Source: Ignavibacteriota bacterium (GTDB taxonomy: Bacteria; Bacteroidota; Ignavibacteria; UBA10030; SZUA-254). Taken from it: 50,022 bases of DNA. Location of the stretch: contig JACREZ010000014.1 in NCBI GenBank assembly GCA_016212665.1, positions 1-50,022 on the forward strand. The letters run 5' to 3'. Made by a program: the position numbers and the translations under genes. This document shows positions 9,150 through 20,200 of the stretch, piece by piece (the first letter of the stretch is position 1; each line of letters begins with the position of its first letter). Under the pieces are notes generated by a model that was given only the letters and a program-made list of their open reading frames with translations, ran no database searches and was not told the DNA's origin.

Positions 9150-10286
9150 ATGAAAACATTACAACAAAACATCCTTTTTCTATTTCTGGTTTACCTTTGT
9201 CTTTCTGTGACATCACAAGCGCAGGGGCAAATTGATATATCCTTGAGAAAAGAGGCTGAACATTCAATTGACTTCGGATTGAAGTGGTTCGAGAAGAATC
9301 AGGCAGAAGACGGTTCATGGTCTCATTATCCGGCAATTACTGCGCTTGCGGTTTCAACATTTCTCAACAGCCCGCAAGGGTACAGCGAAGTAAATAATAC
9401 CTCCGTAGCGAGAGGGATAGATTTTATTCTTCAATGCCAAAAACCAAATGGTGGAATTTATATTGATGACCTTGCAGGATATAATACTGCAATTTGTTTG
9501 ATGGCGTTATCGGAGACAAAAAATCAGAAATACACAGATGCAATTCAGAAGGCGCGCGACTTTTTACTTTCACTTCAATACAGCGAAGCAAGCGGAGTTA
9601 CCGCCGAGGATGCTCGCTTCGGTGGTATCGGATATAAAGACAAAGAACGGCCTGATTTATCAAACCTACAGTGGGCGATTGAAGCAATGAAGGAATCGGA
9701 AAATTATAAAAAAGTCAGTGAAGCAAGCGGTAAGGAACAGGAATATTCCGGGACGAAAACAAATCTCGCAGTTAGCGCTCAGTTGTTTTGGGATAATGCA
9801 ATTGTCTTTATTGAGCGATGTCAGAATTTCAAAACGAACAAACAATCATGGGCAGGGGATGACGGTGGATTCATTTACAGTCCGAGTGAAAGCAAGGCAG
9901 GCTCATACACCTCATACGGAAGTATGACCTACGCCGGTATGAAGAGTTTTATTTATTCCGGATTGGAAAAAGAGGACGAACGAGTTCAGGCAGTCTTTAC
10001 ATGGATTCAAAAAAATTATACTGTTGAAAAAAATCCTGAGATGGGTGAGCAAGGGCTGTTTTATTATTATCAAACAATGGCAAAAGCGCTTGATGTGTAT
10101 GGCGATGATGTCATCACCGATTCATCGGGCAAACAGCGCAACTGGCGAAAAGAGATGATTGAAAAGATTATCAGCATTCAGGACGGCGAGGGTTTTTGGG
10201 TAAACAAAAACAATCGTTGGTGGGAAAATAAAAAGGAATTAGCAACAGCGTATGCTTTGTTAGCGCTTGAACATGCGCTGAAATAA
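9150..10286 (+). CDS. Secreted prenyltransferase/squalene-oxidase-repeat (alpha/alpha toroid) protein
   Basis: A 378-residue exported protein (signal MKTLQQNILFLFLVYLCLSV ... QAQ). The mature part carries squalene-cyclase-type repeats: KNQAEDGSWSHYPAITALAV at about residues 50-70, CQKPNGGIYIDDLAGYNTAI, FGGIGYKDKERPDLSNLQWA, DDGGFIYSPSES and GEQGLFYYYQTMAKAL. These are the QW-like repeats that build an (alpha/alpha)6 barrel. The DxDD acid motif of class II terpene cyclases is not visible and the protein is exported, so terpene cyclisation is unlikely; a binding role is more probable. It has no T9SS sorting domain, so it should stay in the periplasm or leave by another route. The next two genes carry related toroid domains inside giant T9SS proteins, which suggests a functional cluster. 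Confidence 0.75.
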   Translation: MKTLQQNILFLFLVYLCLSVTSQAQGQIDISLRKEAEHSIDFGLKWFEKNQAEDGSWSHYPAITALAVSTFLNSPQGYSEVNNTSVARGIDFILQCQKPNGGIYIDDLAGYNTAICLMALSETKNQKYTDAIQKARDFLLSLQYSEASGVTAEDARFGGIGYKDKERPDLSNLQWAIEAMKESENYKKVSEASGKEQEYSGTKTNLAVSAQLFWDNAIVFIERCQNFKTNKQSWAGDDGGFIYSPSESKAGSYTSYGSMTYAGMKSFIYSGLEKEDERVQAVFTWIQKNYTVEKNPEMGEQGLFYYYQTMAKALDVYGDDVITDSSGKQRNWRKEMIEKIISIQDGEGFWVNKNNRWWENKKELATAYALLALEHALK

Positions 10287-10352
10287 ATGGAGTTTTTAAA
10301 TTTAGAACTTAAATAAATATTACTCATTCAAAACAATAGAGGAGAATCTCTT

Positions 10353-13300
10353 ATGAAACAAGTGATACTTCGTTCATTAACAGCATTCATTTGTGTGGTG
10401 TCAATGTTGACAGGAACAAATATCTTGTTTGCTCAAAATCAAAATAGCATTCTACAGCAAGGACAAGATTTATTAAACAATTATGAACCTCCAAAGATGG
10501 TGACTCCGGTGGAAACTATGACACCGGAAGAATCGTGGAGAGAAAAGATGGTACAACAACAAAGTCTGATGTCGTCTATTCGATATGCATCAACGGTGTT
10601 GGCATATAGTACCCAGTACAGCGGGACGAGTTGGTCGGCGGCACGAGCATTAGGTGCGCCAGATGTATATCCAAATTACGGTGATAATAGCTATGCATGG
10701 GCTTCTGGCAGCCCTGACGGACAACGAGAATATCTTGAATTCTTGTTCAACAATCCTGCACCCGTATCAAGCATTGCAATTTGGGAAACGTATAACCCCG
10801 GTGCTGTTGATACAATCTACGTTAAAAATCCCAGCACTTCTTTGTGGGAAGTTGTTTGGTCGGGCAGTGCGGTAAGTGCGGGTAGTTCGTCAAGAATATT
10901 CAGTGTGAATTTTACATCAACAGCATACAATGTTTCAGAAGTACGAATCGCAATCAATTCTCCGGCAGTGGGCGGCTATAATGAGATAGATGCAGTAGGA
11001 ATTTCATCCTCAGCAATTAATCAATTGCGCGTGAACACTATGCCAAGTTATACAACAAGTACAACCTATGGTAATGCGTTGGCTGGTCAACAGATAATGG
11101 TTTGGGGTAATGCGAACGGAGGGACGGGGCCATACTCTTACGTTCTTGATTTTGGAGATGGCACGAATACTACCGGAAGTGTTTCTTCACCGAATAATCG
11201 GATGATTGGGGCGAATCATACCTATGCCACTGCCGGAAACAAAATGATGAAATTGACGGTCACCGATGCATTAGGCGCTGTGAGTTCCGATTCATCCGTA
11301 ATCCGAGTGTATGCCGCGGCAACCACCACAATCAGTGTTAACATGGCGATTGAAAAAGGATTGTTGTATCTCTATCAGAACCAGTATAGTGATGGTCATT
11401 GGGCTGATAATTCAAATGTAAAAGCATCTACCGGCGCGGCATTACTCTGTTTTGAGGAGAATGGTCACAAGCCGACAAACGATTTCGACCGTGATATTTA
11501 TGCAGAATATGTACGTTTAGGTTTGAATTATCTTCTCTCGGGAGCTTCACAGTACAATATCTATGCACAAACTGCTGGTAATCCCGACACAGATGGTGAT
11601 GGAAAAGGCGCATATCTGGAAGGTTCCAGTCATGCAACGTATGTGAATGGTATTGCAAATTTGGCTGTAATAGGTGCGCATAACAATGCTGCAAATGCAC
11701 AACTTGACACTATAACTGTAGGAGTATATGCCGGGAAAACATTCTATGATTATGGTGTTGATATGGTTGACCAATGGGCGTTTAGCCAGACAGAAAGCGG
11801 AACTCCAGCATATCGCGGTGGTTGGCGATACGGTGTTGCAACTGCGAACTACGGAGATGCAGATAATTCAACAACGCAGTGGCCCGCTTTAAATTTAGAA
11901 GCCGCTGAAAAAAGTTGGGGAATTGTAGCGCCTTCATTTGTGAAATCGGAACTTGCATACACTCTTGCTAATACACAAGATGGCACAGGCGGTTTCGGTT
12001 ATTCTCAAATGAGTTACTGGAACAATATAACAAAAACAGCTGCTGGTATCGGTTCGTTAGTCTATAAGGGGGAGAATTCATCCAGCGCTTCAGTTATTTC
12101 AGCAATTAATTTTTTAAATAACAACTGGAATTCCGGGAACTTAGATGCGTATAGTTGGTCAAATCATTTTTATGGCAATACATACGCTATGTATGGTGTA
12201 GCAAAAGGTATGCGTATCATGGATAACCATACCGGTTTACAATTCATCGGTACCCACGATTGGTATGCAGAATATGTTGACCATCTTTTGAATAACGCAA
12301 CGTGGAAACAAAACTCGAATGGTTCATGGCCCAGAAATGCAAGTTATGCACCGACGAGTTATATGGGTGATCCATTGAATTCATCTTTTGCAATTCTTGT
12401 CTTAACACAGGGTGTTGTTATTCCTCCACCTGTTGCAGTTATTGACCCGGTTTCACCTCGTCCTTCGAATACAGCATTTCAGGTATTTGGAAATAGTTCC
12501 TACCATCAGGACCCGAATAAGTCCATTGTTTCTTATTCATGGGATTGGGACGCATCAAATGGAATTAACTTTACCACGCCGGACGCTTCCGGGCAAAACC
12601 CGATTAACCCCGGATATCCATCACCGGGCGCATATACAATTACCCTGCGTGTTGTTGATAACGGGGACCCGGCACAATATGATGATGTAAGTGCAACTGT
12701 TGAAATCAATGACACAGCAAATCACCCGCCTGTCGCGGTTGCTATTCCTCCGGGTTCGGGCGGGGTCTATGCCGGTCGTGTCGGAGAACCTATCACACTC
12801 GATGCAACATTTTCTTATGACCCTGACGAACCGAACGACTCTGTCGTTGCATATAACTGGGACACAGATGGTAATGGAATCTATGGTGATGCGACTACTC
12901 CTCAAGTAACTCTGACGTTCAATAACGAATACAATGGTCAGGTCGGAGTGAAAGTCTATGACACGCATGGCGATTCAAGCATTAACAATGCGTACATTAC
13001 TATCTATGCATCACGTCGTGATTTATTTGTTGAATCTTTTACCTCGACGCCATATTATGCTTCCGTTGGTGGTCAGTTACATGTCGTTGCAGTATTTAAG
13101 AATAATGATACTTCCGATGCGGCGGCAAATAGTGTTCAGGTGAAGTTCTACGATGAAGACCCATACACGACAGGAAATCAAATCGGCAGTCCGTTCACTG
13201 TTGATTTACCGATTGGTGGTCGGGATACAATTGACACGTATCTCACTATTCCGTCACTTCCCTATGGTGACAGACAGTTCTATGTCTTCGTTGATGCAAA

Positions 13301-16300
13301 CAATCAATTTGCTGAGTGGAATGAGCAGAATAACGTTATGGGTTCTGATGTCAACATCGGAACATGGTTAACGCTTCGTGGAATGAAGTGGAATGACCTT
13401 GATGGCAATGGCGTCAAAGATGAAAACGAACCCGGAATAGCCGGTTGGACGATATCTCTTGATAATGAAGGGACCACCACCACCGATGCAAACGGGAATT
13501 ATGAGTTTGTCGGTGTACCCGCAGGTACGCATACTGTATCTGAGTTCAATGATACAGCATGGACACAGACGTATCCGCCTACAGGAACATATTTCTTCTC
13601 CGTTTCGGTTGAAAGTACGCTTACCGGTTTGAACTTTGGTAATAAGAGAATTCCTAACGGCGTTATCTCCGGATTGAAATTCTATGACAAAAACGGAAAT
13701 GGACAACAGGATGAATTTGAAAACAGCTTGAGCGGATGGGTCATCGAATTGTTCTTGCCAGGCGATCCCGGACAAACATGGTACGATACGACAGATGCAA
13801 ATGGTATGTACTCATTCAGCGGACTTGCACCCGGAACCTATACTGTTTCAGAACAGAATCAGTCAGGGTATGTACAAACGGCGCCGGTATCTCCCGGAAC
13901 TTATACACTTACAGTTGATTTCGAGGCAGTATTTTCAAATAAAAACTTTGGAAATTTTGCATACGATAATTTCTTCGGTTATAAATTTGAAGATGTCAAC
14001 GGTGACTCTACCGATAATGACGAGCCGCGTTTATCCGGTTGGACAATTTTGCTGATGAAGGGCGAAGATACAGTTGCAACAACTGTCACAGGCTCTGAAG
14101 GCGAATTCAGTTTTGATAACGTCGGTCCGGGAACATACACAATCCGTGAAGTCAATCAGGCAGGATGGGACCAAATAGTTCCCGGCTCTCCCGGTTATTA
14201 CACAGTGAATGCGTACAGCGGTTCGGAACGAGACCCGTTTGTTTTTGGTAACAGGCATAGTGCTGGAATTTCAGGAATGAAGTTCAACGACCTGAATGGT
14301 AACGGTTCACGCGATGAAGGTGAACCCGGCTTAGCAAACTGGCAGATCGTTCTACGCGGCGCCGCATCCGATACGGCTATAACAGATGTGGATGGAGCAT
14401 ATTCATTTGCCATCACATCGAGCGGAAAATATCTGGTGAGTGAAATTCAACAGAATGGTTGGGTTCAAACGACAACGAATCCGGACTCCATCAGTGTTGT
14501 TCTCGGTCAGAATGTTAGCGGTGTGAATTTTGGAAACTATCAGACTGCCTCAATTTCCGGTATGAAATTCCTCGATGCCGATGCAGACAGTGTGAAAGAC
14601 CAGAGTGAAAACGGTTTACAGGGCTGGACAATCAAAGCGACAAAGGGATTATCTCAGAAAACTGCAGTGACCGATGCTAATGGTGCATACTCATTCTCGT
14701 TCGGTCCTTCGGAAACGGGAACATGGATTATTAATGAAATGTTGCAAGTTGGCTGGACACAAACGTTCCCTGCAAACTCGACATATTCGATTAATATTCA
14801 ATCAGGGACTGCAAGTGCAAATGTAGATTTTGGAAACTATCAGGGTAGTTCAATCTCCGGTAAAAAATTCGAAGATGTTGCCGGTGATGGAGATACTGCG
14901 GGTGACCCGACCTTAAACGGATGGACGATTGAATTGTACAGCGGTGAAACATTGGTTGCTTCTACAACAACTTCCGGTGATGGAGAGTATGAATTCGGAA
15001 ATCTCGCCCCCGGAAGTTATATCGTTCAGGAAGTATTGCAACAAGGATGGTTACAAACATATCCGGAGAACGGTTCATATTCTGTTACCATCGCGTCAGG
15101 TTCAAATGTAACAGGGAAGGACTTTGCAAACTTTGAACTCGGCTCAATCAGCGGCGTGAAGTTTCTTGACTTTGATGGTGACTCGGTGAAAGATGCCGGT
15201 GAAGTTGGTTTGGCAAATTGGGAAATCACCTTAAAAGAGGGAGAAGCAACAGTTGCCACAGATACGACAGATGAACTCGGTCAGTATAGCTTCACGGGGT
15301 TAACCGCCGGTTCATATGTAGTCGCTGAAGTAATGCAGGATGGTTGGTATCAAACAACTCCTGTAAGCGGAGAGTATCAAATAGATGTTGTCAGTGGTAC
15401 GGTTGAATCAGGGAAAAATTTCGGTAACTTTGAGTACGGTACAATCAGCGGTACGAAATGGTTCGACCGTGATAGTAGCGGAACGCGCAATATCGCCTGC
15501 GAAGGAATGTTACCAAATATCAAGATGGTGTTGTATGGAACAAACACTGCCCCCGATACAGTCACCACGGATGAAAACGGTGAATTTACGTTCAGCAATG
15601 TTCCAGCCGACGTATTTACATTGACAGAAGCAAGTAATCCTCTCTGGAACCAAACATATCCGTCAAATGGAACGCCGTATTCGATTACAATGGTGAGCGG
15701 TTTAGATACTACGGGATTGGAATTTGGAAATTTCTATGTCCCAGACACAGGTAAATTCCGCACATTTATTCTTACTGATTATAACGCCGCACGTCGATCC
15801 CCACAAAAATCAGGGTTCATTAGAAATCCAACGGCAGGTAATGTTCGTGACACAGTCTTTATTCGTAAAGGATTCGGTCTCGAAAATGCCAATGATAGTG
15901 GCTATCTCCGCATCGGTATCAAAAGACCCGATAGCGCATTAATAAATACGTGGGGATGGTTCTTCCATCGTTGGCAGGTTTATAAAGGACCTGCAGTGAA
16001 ACATTGGATTTACAACAAGAAAGCGTGGGGAACAAAGCGTGACCCAAAAACAAAACAACAGGTTCCGCGTAATCCCGCATTCTATCTCAATGGAGTTGTC
16101 GGTGAACAAGTTACAGAAACATACTTTGGCAATGCCGGTAACCACCTCACAATGGAATTGACAACACTGAAAACAAACGTAGCGGCGAGCGATCTTGGAA
16201 TCACTCCGAAAGGATTGGGTGATTTGATTTATGTTTGTCGTGATACTACAGCAGACAGTGTTTTTGTTGGAAAGTCAATCAGAACGATTATCGCTCATGC

Positions 16301-16874
16301 TGATACAGCATTAACGATGGGTCGGGCAATTCGGAATGTCAGCGCAAACCATATTGATACTACGTATCGTCATCCGGTTTCCTATCTCACGTTGCTCGAT
16401 TCTGTTATCGCACGTATCAATCGCGAATTCAGAGCGACAAAAATTGATACAATATCAACCAAGCCTTTGAAATTGAAAGGCGTGAAAGGTTTGTACAAGG
16501 TATCATACTTAATGCGCGATAGTATCGCTCCGGTTCCGTTAGCACACTTCGAACCGAATTATGCGACAGAAGAAATTCCGGCAACGTTCAAGTTAGAACA
16601 GAACTATCCGAATCCGTTCAACCCGATGACGACGGTACAGTTTGAGTTGCAGGTTCCATCAAAGGTGACGCTCAAGATTTATAACCTTCTCGGACAGGAA
16701 GTTGCTACTATCCTGAATGATGTTGACATGGAAGATGGAGTTCAGGCAATCGAACTCGATGCAACAAGTTTCTCTTCGGGCGTCTATTTCTACAAACTTG
16801 AAGCGAATGGATTTGACGAAGATGGTCAGAAACATTCGTTCCAAAGTGTAAAGAAAATGACATTAATTAAGTAA
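10353..16874 (+). CDS. Giant T9SS surface protein: discoidin-like, PKD, toroid, CARDB, eight SdrD-B domains
   Basis: 2173 residues. AGAGGAGA at 10338-10345 supports the ATG at 10353. Order: signal peptide to about 27; conserved LLNNYEPP ... TPEESW motif (40-62); discoidin/F5-8C-like domain (about 76-219); PKD (225-325); squalene-cyclase-like toroid (327-690) with GGWRYGVA, STTQWPALNLEAAEKSWG and a calcium-type loop DTDGDGKG; two PKD domains (692-885, WDWDAS and NWDTDGNG); CARDB (887-1004); eight SdrD-B-like repeats of 90-100 aa (1006-1794), most with a DxNGNGxKDxxEPG calcium loop and ending in FGN; a 275-aa module shared with five neighbours (1798-2072); and a T9SS type A sorting domain (2083-2173). 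It is probably a stalked surface adhesin or binding protein. The toroid lacks DxDD, so catalysis is not expected. Confidence 0.88.
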   Translation: MKQVILRSLTAFICVVSMLTGTNILFAQNQNSILQQGQDLLNNYEPPKMVTPVETMTPEESWREKMVQQQSLMSSIRYASTVLAYSTQYSGTSWSAARALGAPDVYPNYGDNSYAWASGSPDGQREYLEFLFNNPAPVSSIAIWETYNPGAVDTIYVKNPSTSLWEVVWSGSAVSAGSSSRIFSVNFTSTAYNVSEVRIAINSPAVGGYNEIDAVGISSSAINQLRVNTMPSYTTSTTYGNALAGQQIMVWGNANGGTGPYSYVLDFGDGTNTTGSVSSPNNRMIGANHTYATAGNKMMKLTVTDALGAVSSDSSVIRVYAAATTTISVNMAIEKGLLYLYQNQYSDGHWADNSNVKASTGAALLCFEENGHKPTNDFDRDIYAEYVRLGLNYLLSGASQYNIYAQTAGNPDTDGDGKGAYLEGSSHATYVNGIANLAVIGAHNNAANAQLDTITVGVYAGKTFYDYGVDMVDQWAFSQTESGTPAYRGGWRYGVATANYGDADNSTTQWPALNLEAAEKSWGIVAPSFVKSELAYTLANTQDGTGGFGYSQMSYWNNITKTAAGIGSLVYKGENSSSASVISAINFLNNNWNSGNLDAYSWSNHFYGNTYAMYGVAKGMRIMDNHTGLQFIGTHDWYAEYVDHLLNNATWKQNSNGSWPRNASYAPTSYMGDPLNSSFAILVLTQGVVIPPPVAVIDPVSPRPSNTAFQVFGNSSYHQDPNKSIVSYSWDWDASNGINFTTPDASGQNPINPGYPSPGAYTITLRVVDNGDPAQYDDVSATVEINDTANHPPVAVAIPPGSGGVYAGRVGEPITLDATFSYDPDEPNDSVVAYNWDTDGNGIYGDATTPQVTLTFNNEYNGQVGVKVYDTHGDSSINNAYITIYASRRDLFVESFTSTPYYASVGGQLHVVAVFKNNDTSDAAANSVQVKFYDEDPYTTGNQIGSPFTVDLPIGGRDTIDTYLTIPSLPYGDRQFYVFVDANNQFAEWNEQNNVMGSDVNIGTWLTLRGMKWNDLDGNGVKDENEPGIAGWTISLDNEGTTTTDANGNYEFVGVPAGTHTVSEFNDTAWTQTYPPTGTYFFSVSVESTLTGLNFGNKRIPNGVISGLKFYDKNGNGQQDEFENSLSGWVIELFLPGDPGQTWYDTTDANGMYSFSGLAPGTYTVSEQNQSGYVQTAPVSPGTYTLTVDFEAVFSNKNFGNFAYDNFFGYKFEDVNGDSTDNDEPRLSGWTILLMKGEDTVATTVTGSEGEFSFDNVGPGTYTIREVNQAGWDQIVPGSPGYYTVNAYSGSERDPFVFGNRHSAGISGMKFNDLNGNGSRDEGEPGLANWQIVLRGAASDTAITDVDGAYSFAITSSGKYLVSEIQQNGWVQTTTNPDSISVVLGQNVSGVNFGNYQTASISGMKFLDADADSVKDQSENGLQGWTIKATKGLSQKTAVTDANGAYSFSFGPSETGTWIINEMLQVGWTQTFPANSTYSINIQSGTASANVDFGNYQGSSISGKKFEDVAGDGDTAGDPTLNGWTIELYSGETLVASTTTSGDGEYEFGNLAPGSYIVQEVLQQGWLQTYPENGSYSVTIASGSNVTGKDFANFELGSISGVKFLDFDGDSVKDAGEVGLANWEITLKEGEATVATDTTDELGQYSFTGLTAGSYVVAEVMQDGWYQTTPVSGEYQIDVVSGTVESGKNFGNFEYGTISGTKWFDRDSSGTRNIACEGMLPNIKMVLYGTNTAPDTVTTDENGEFTFSNVPADVFTLTEASNPLWNQTYPSNGTPYSITMVSGLDTTGLEFGNFYVPDTGKFRTFILTDYNAARRSPQKSGFIRNPTAGNVRDTVFIRKGFGLENANDSGYLRIGIKRPDSALINTWGWFFHRWQVYKGPAVKHWIYNKKAWGTKRDPKTKQQVPRNPAFYLNGVVGEQVTETYFGNAGNHLTMELTTLKTNVAASDLGITPKGLGDLIYVCRDTTADSVFVGKSIRTIIAHADTALTMGRAIRNVSANHIDTTYRHPVSYLTLLDSVIARINREFRATKIDTISTKPLKLKGVKGLYKVSYLMRDSIAPVPLAHFEPNYATEEIPATFKLEQNYPNPFNPMTTVQFELQVPSKVTLKIYNLLGQEVATILNDVDMEDGVQAIELDATSFSSGVYFYKLEANGFDEDGQKHSFQSVKKMTLIK

Positions 16875-16881
16875 GAGTAAA

Positions 16882-16920
16882 AAGGGCTGGTTGAACAAAC
16901 AACCAGCCCTTCTTATTTTT
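16882..16920 (+). terminator. Intrinsic terminator after the 2173-aa gene
   Basis: A perfect 12-bp stem, AAGGGCTGGTTG (16882-16893) with CAACCAGCCCTT (16900-16911), has a 6-nt loop and is followed by CTTATTTTT. It starts 8 nt after the stop codon and makes the next gene a separate transcription unit. Confidence 0.9.
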
Positions 16921-17222
16921 GGAGGTACGCGGGGTAAAATTTTTGTAATAACTTCCTTGAAATTGTAAAAGGAAGTCAGTACATTCACAAAGCATATCAT
17001 ATGCCTCACTTATGAAAAATAAGTGACAGTCAGTTCTTTCCATTTAACTATCAGTTCTTTCCCCGATGTATCAACGTCGGAATATCATTCGTTGAGTCTC
17101 GTTAACGAACATTGCTAACGAGCAAGTATTACAATAAATATATTTTCATTTTTTTGCGCGGCAACGAAGTGTGCCGGCTATTTTTTTCTAACACTAAACA
17201 ACAACTATTAGTTGAGGAAGTT
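16921..17222 (+). promoter_or_regulatory. Structured upstream region of the 2820-aa gene
   Basis: No gene is visible here. The DNA holds four hairpins: ACTTCCTT/AAGGAAGT (about 16951-16977), TCACTTAT/ATAAGTGA (17006-17026, perfect 8 bp), CTCGTTA/TAACGAG (17098-17122) and CGGCA/TGCCG (17159-17176). The last is followed by a T-run at 17179-17187. A 12-bp direct repeat TCAGTTCTTTCC occurs at 17030-17041 and 17051-17062. A TTTG (17153-17156), N22, TATTTTTT (17179-17186) pair is a possible promoter overlapping the last hairpin. Which of these acts in regulation is not clear. Confidence 0.4.
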
Positions 17223-20200
17223 ATGAATACTGTTACTCGTTTACTATTTGCAACCTGTGTTGTTGCAACAATTGTATTTTTTTCCACGTCATTTGCACAG
17301 AAGCAACAACCGTCAAAAGACGTAATGTCTAAAGGCATGGAGTTACTGAAGAATTATAAAATTCCGGCGCCATCAAATCCGCCTGAAGTGGAAACTCCAC
17401 AACAATCGTGGGAAAGGCGTTCTCGTGAGCAGTCGAAGTTCACGAACAAACCTACCGTCGTTCCTGAACAAAAAATTGAGCCAGCCGAAACACAATATCT
17501 CGGCGGAGGTTCAAACAAAAAACTGATAGACCAATTTCAGCAACAATCCAGTCAACAAACTCCTGAAAAAATGAGAGCGGTACTCGAAGAGAAAATCCGA
17601 AATGGAGAAGTGAAAGATTATCGCACACTTTCAATTGAAGAGCAGAAGAAACAACTTCAAGATAAAATTCAACGTGGGGAAGTGAAGGATATGCGCCAGT
17701 TGTCTGTGGAAGAAATGAAGTGGCAACTTGATGAAAAAATTCAGAAGGGTGAAGTGAAAGACTTACGTTCGGATGAGCAGAAAAATATTCAAGGCAACAA
17801 TGTACAGGGAACTCGACGCGATGGAAGAACTTTGGGTGAAGAATTGAGTATTAAGCCCAAGGCGACAATCAATGAAAAAGGATGGACACCGATAGAGCCA
17901 TTCAATGATATTTCAAATTTTCAGATTATTCATAATGCTGATATGGTAGCGGCGGGGTATGGAGGAATGCGAACAATAGGAACGGGAACATTGACGCTTG
18001 CAGGCGTAAGTGGAACAATTCAGAAGGCGTATCTTTATTGGAGCGGTCCGACATTATCACTGAACCCCAATGCCAATGCCAATGTGATGTTCGCAGGGAA
18101 TCCAGTGACCGGTGTGAACATTGGCTTTTCCAACGATAATTGCTGGGGCGGTACGAACAGTCAAGCGTACAGAGCGGATGTTACTTCACTGGTGACGGGA
18201 AACGGAAGTTATAGCCTTGCAGGATTTTTACAATCGGATGCAGATATTAATGGAGTATCACTGATAGTATTTTTTAATGACGGTAACTCAGCCAACGACC
18301 GCGATTTTGTCATCTTCGATGGGAACGATTCAAACATTAATAATCCGTATGATGCAGTAGGTTGGAACGTACTTCTTTCGGGAATCAACTATACTTCAGG
18401 AACAGCAAACGTTGTTCTACACGTCGGAGATGGACAAAGTTGGGTAGATGATAATCTCTATATTAATGGTCTCGTGCTGGCTCCCGGACCACAAGTCTTT
18501 GCAGGAAACACCGTCCCGAACGGTCCTTCTGCAGCGAATACGAATGGAGGATTATGGGATATTAAGACATTTGATATTACGTCGTATATGTCACCGGGAA
18601 TAAATAATTTTTTGTTGACAACCGGTTATGCAACTGATGGTGACTGCTTAGGACTCGTTGCTGCAATTGTTGATTTACCGGCTGGTTCAGCGCCACAAGA
18701 ATTCGGCACGGCGAAAATTCAAGGAATGAAATTTAATGATACCAATGGCGATAGTTTGAAGGGTGTTGATGAACCGGGACTTCAAGGATGGATTATTCGG
18801 TTACACCAAGGGGATTCACTTGTCAGTACTGTAATAACCGATCCGATGGGTAATTACACTTTTGCGAACTTACTCCCTGGTACCTACACGGTAAGTGAAT
18901 CGTTGAAAAATGGATGGAACCAGACTGTGCCTGCTACTCCGGGAACTTATACCGTCATTGTGGATAGTGGACAGATAGTTACTGGTAAAGATTTTGGAAA
19001 TAAAATGGTTGCCACAAATTTTGTTTCCGGAATGAAGTTTCATGACCTCAACGCAAATGGTCAAAAAGACTCAGGAGAACCCGGCTTAGCAGGTTGGACG
19101 ATAAATGCGTATGGATATTATTATGGTGGTCAATGGTCGGCAGTCACTGATAATAATGGTAATTACACAATTGCAATTGTTTCTCAGCCGGATTATTACA
19201 GAGTTGATGAAACAGGGCAAGCAGGGTGGCTCCAGACAGTTGGTAATTGGGGATGGGATTGGCTGACTGCTAACGGTGATACGATTCATGTTGATTTTGG
19301 AAATCGTCTCGCGTTTCCGAATTATTTTACGGGAATGAAATTCAATGACCTTGACAGGAATGGTCTCAAGGATAGTGGTGAACCGGGTTTGCCCGGGTGG
19401 ACTATTACTGTAAACGGATATAATACTGGTGGTTCATGGTCGGCGGTAACGGATTCGAACGGAATGTATTTTATCACTTCGCATTCTTATCCTGATTATT
19501 ATTTTATCAATGAGACAAACCAGACGGGTTGGACTCAGACGTTGGGTAATTATAGTTGGATATATCGTAATGCTGTTGGTGATACGGGAGTTTATGATTT
19601 CGGCAATCGTGCTAACTATCCGAATTATTTTACAGGCATGAAATTCAATGACATAAATCATAATGGTGTGAAAGACCAGGGAGAACCGGGAATGGCGGGA
19701 TGGACTATTACGGTTAGCGGATATTATAATGGCGGTTCGTGGTCTGCTGTTACCGATACGAATGGAATGTATTTCATAGCGACTCATGCCTATCAGGATT
19801 ATTATTTTGTCAATGAAACGAATCAACCGGGATGGTACAAGACGACACCCGCATACGACTGGTGGTATCAATATGCAACCGGAGACACTGCCTTTAATAC
19901 TGATTTCGGTAATTGGCTTGTTCCTCTTGGCTCAATCCGCGGAATGAAGTTTCATGATTTAAATTATAATTATTCCAAAGACCCGGGTGAGCCGGGAATT
20001 CCGGGATGGACTATTCATGCAACGAAACAATCGGATGGTACTATTTACACAACCGTTACCGATGCAAATGGGATGTATGCCTTTGATAGTCTTACTATGG
20101 TCAGTTACTATACTGTTTCGGAAGAGCAGCAAATGGATTGGATACAAACATACCCGAATGGAAATTGGTCCTTCCAGGTTGCCGGCGATACGGTAGTAGA

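Noticed and set aside
9150-10286. Active terpene cyclase or a thioester (complement-like) toroid
   Set aside because: Neither the DxDD acid motif nor a GCGEQ thioester motif is visible, and the protein is exported.
19434-19871. 145-codon open frame on the minus strand
   Set aside because: It is antisense to three tandem SdrD-B-like repeats and mirrors their period, so it is a shadow frame.
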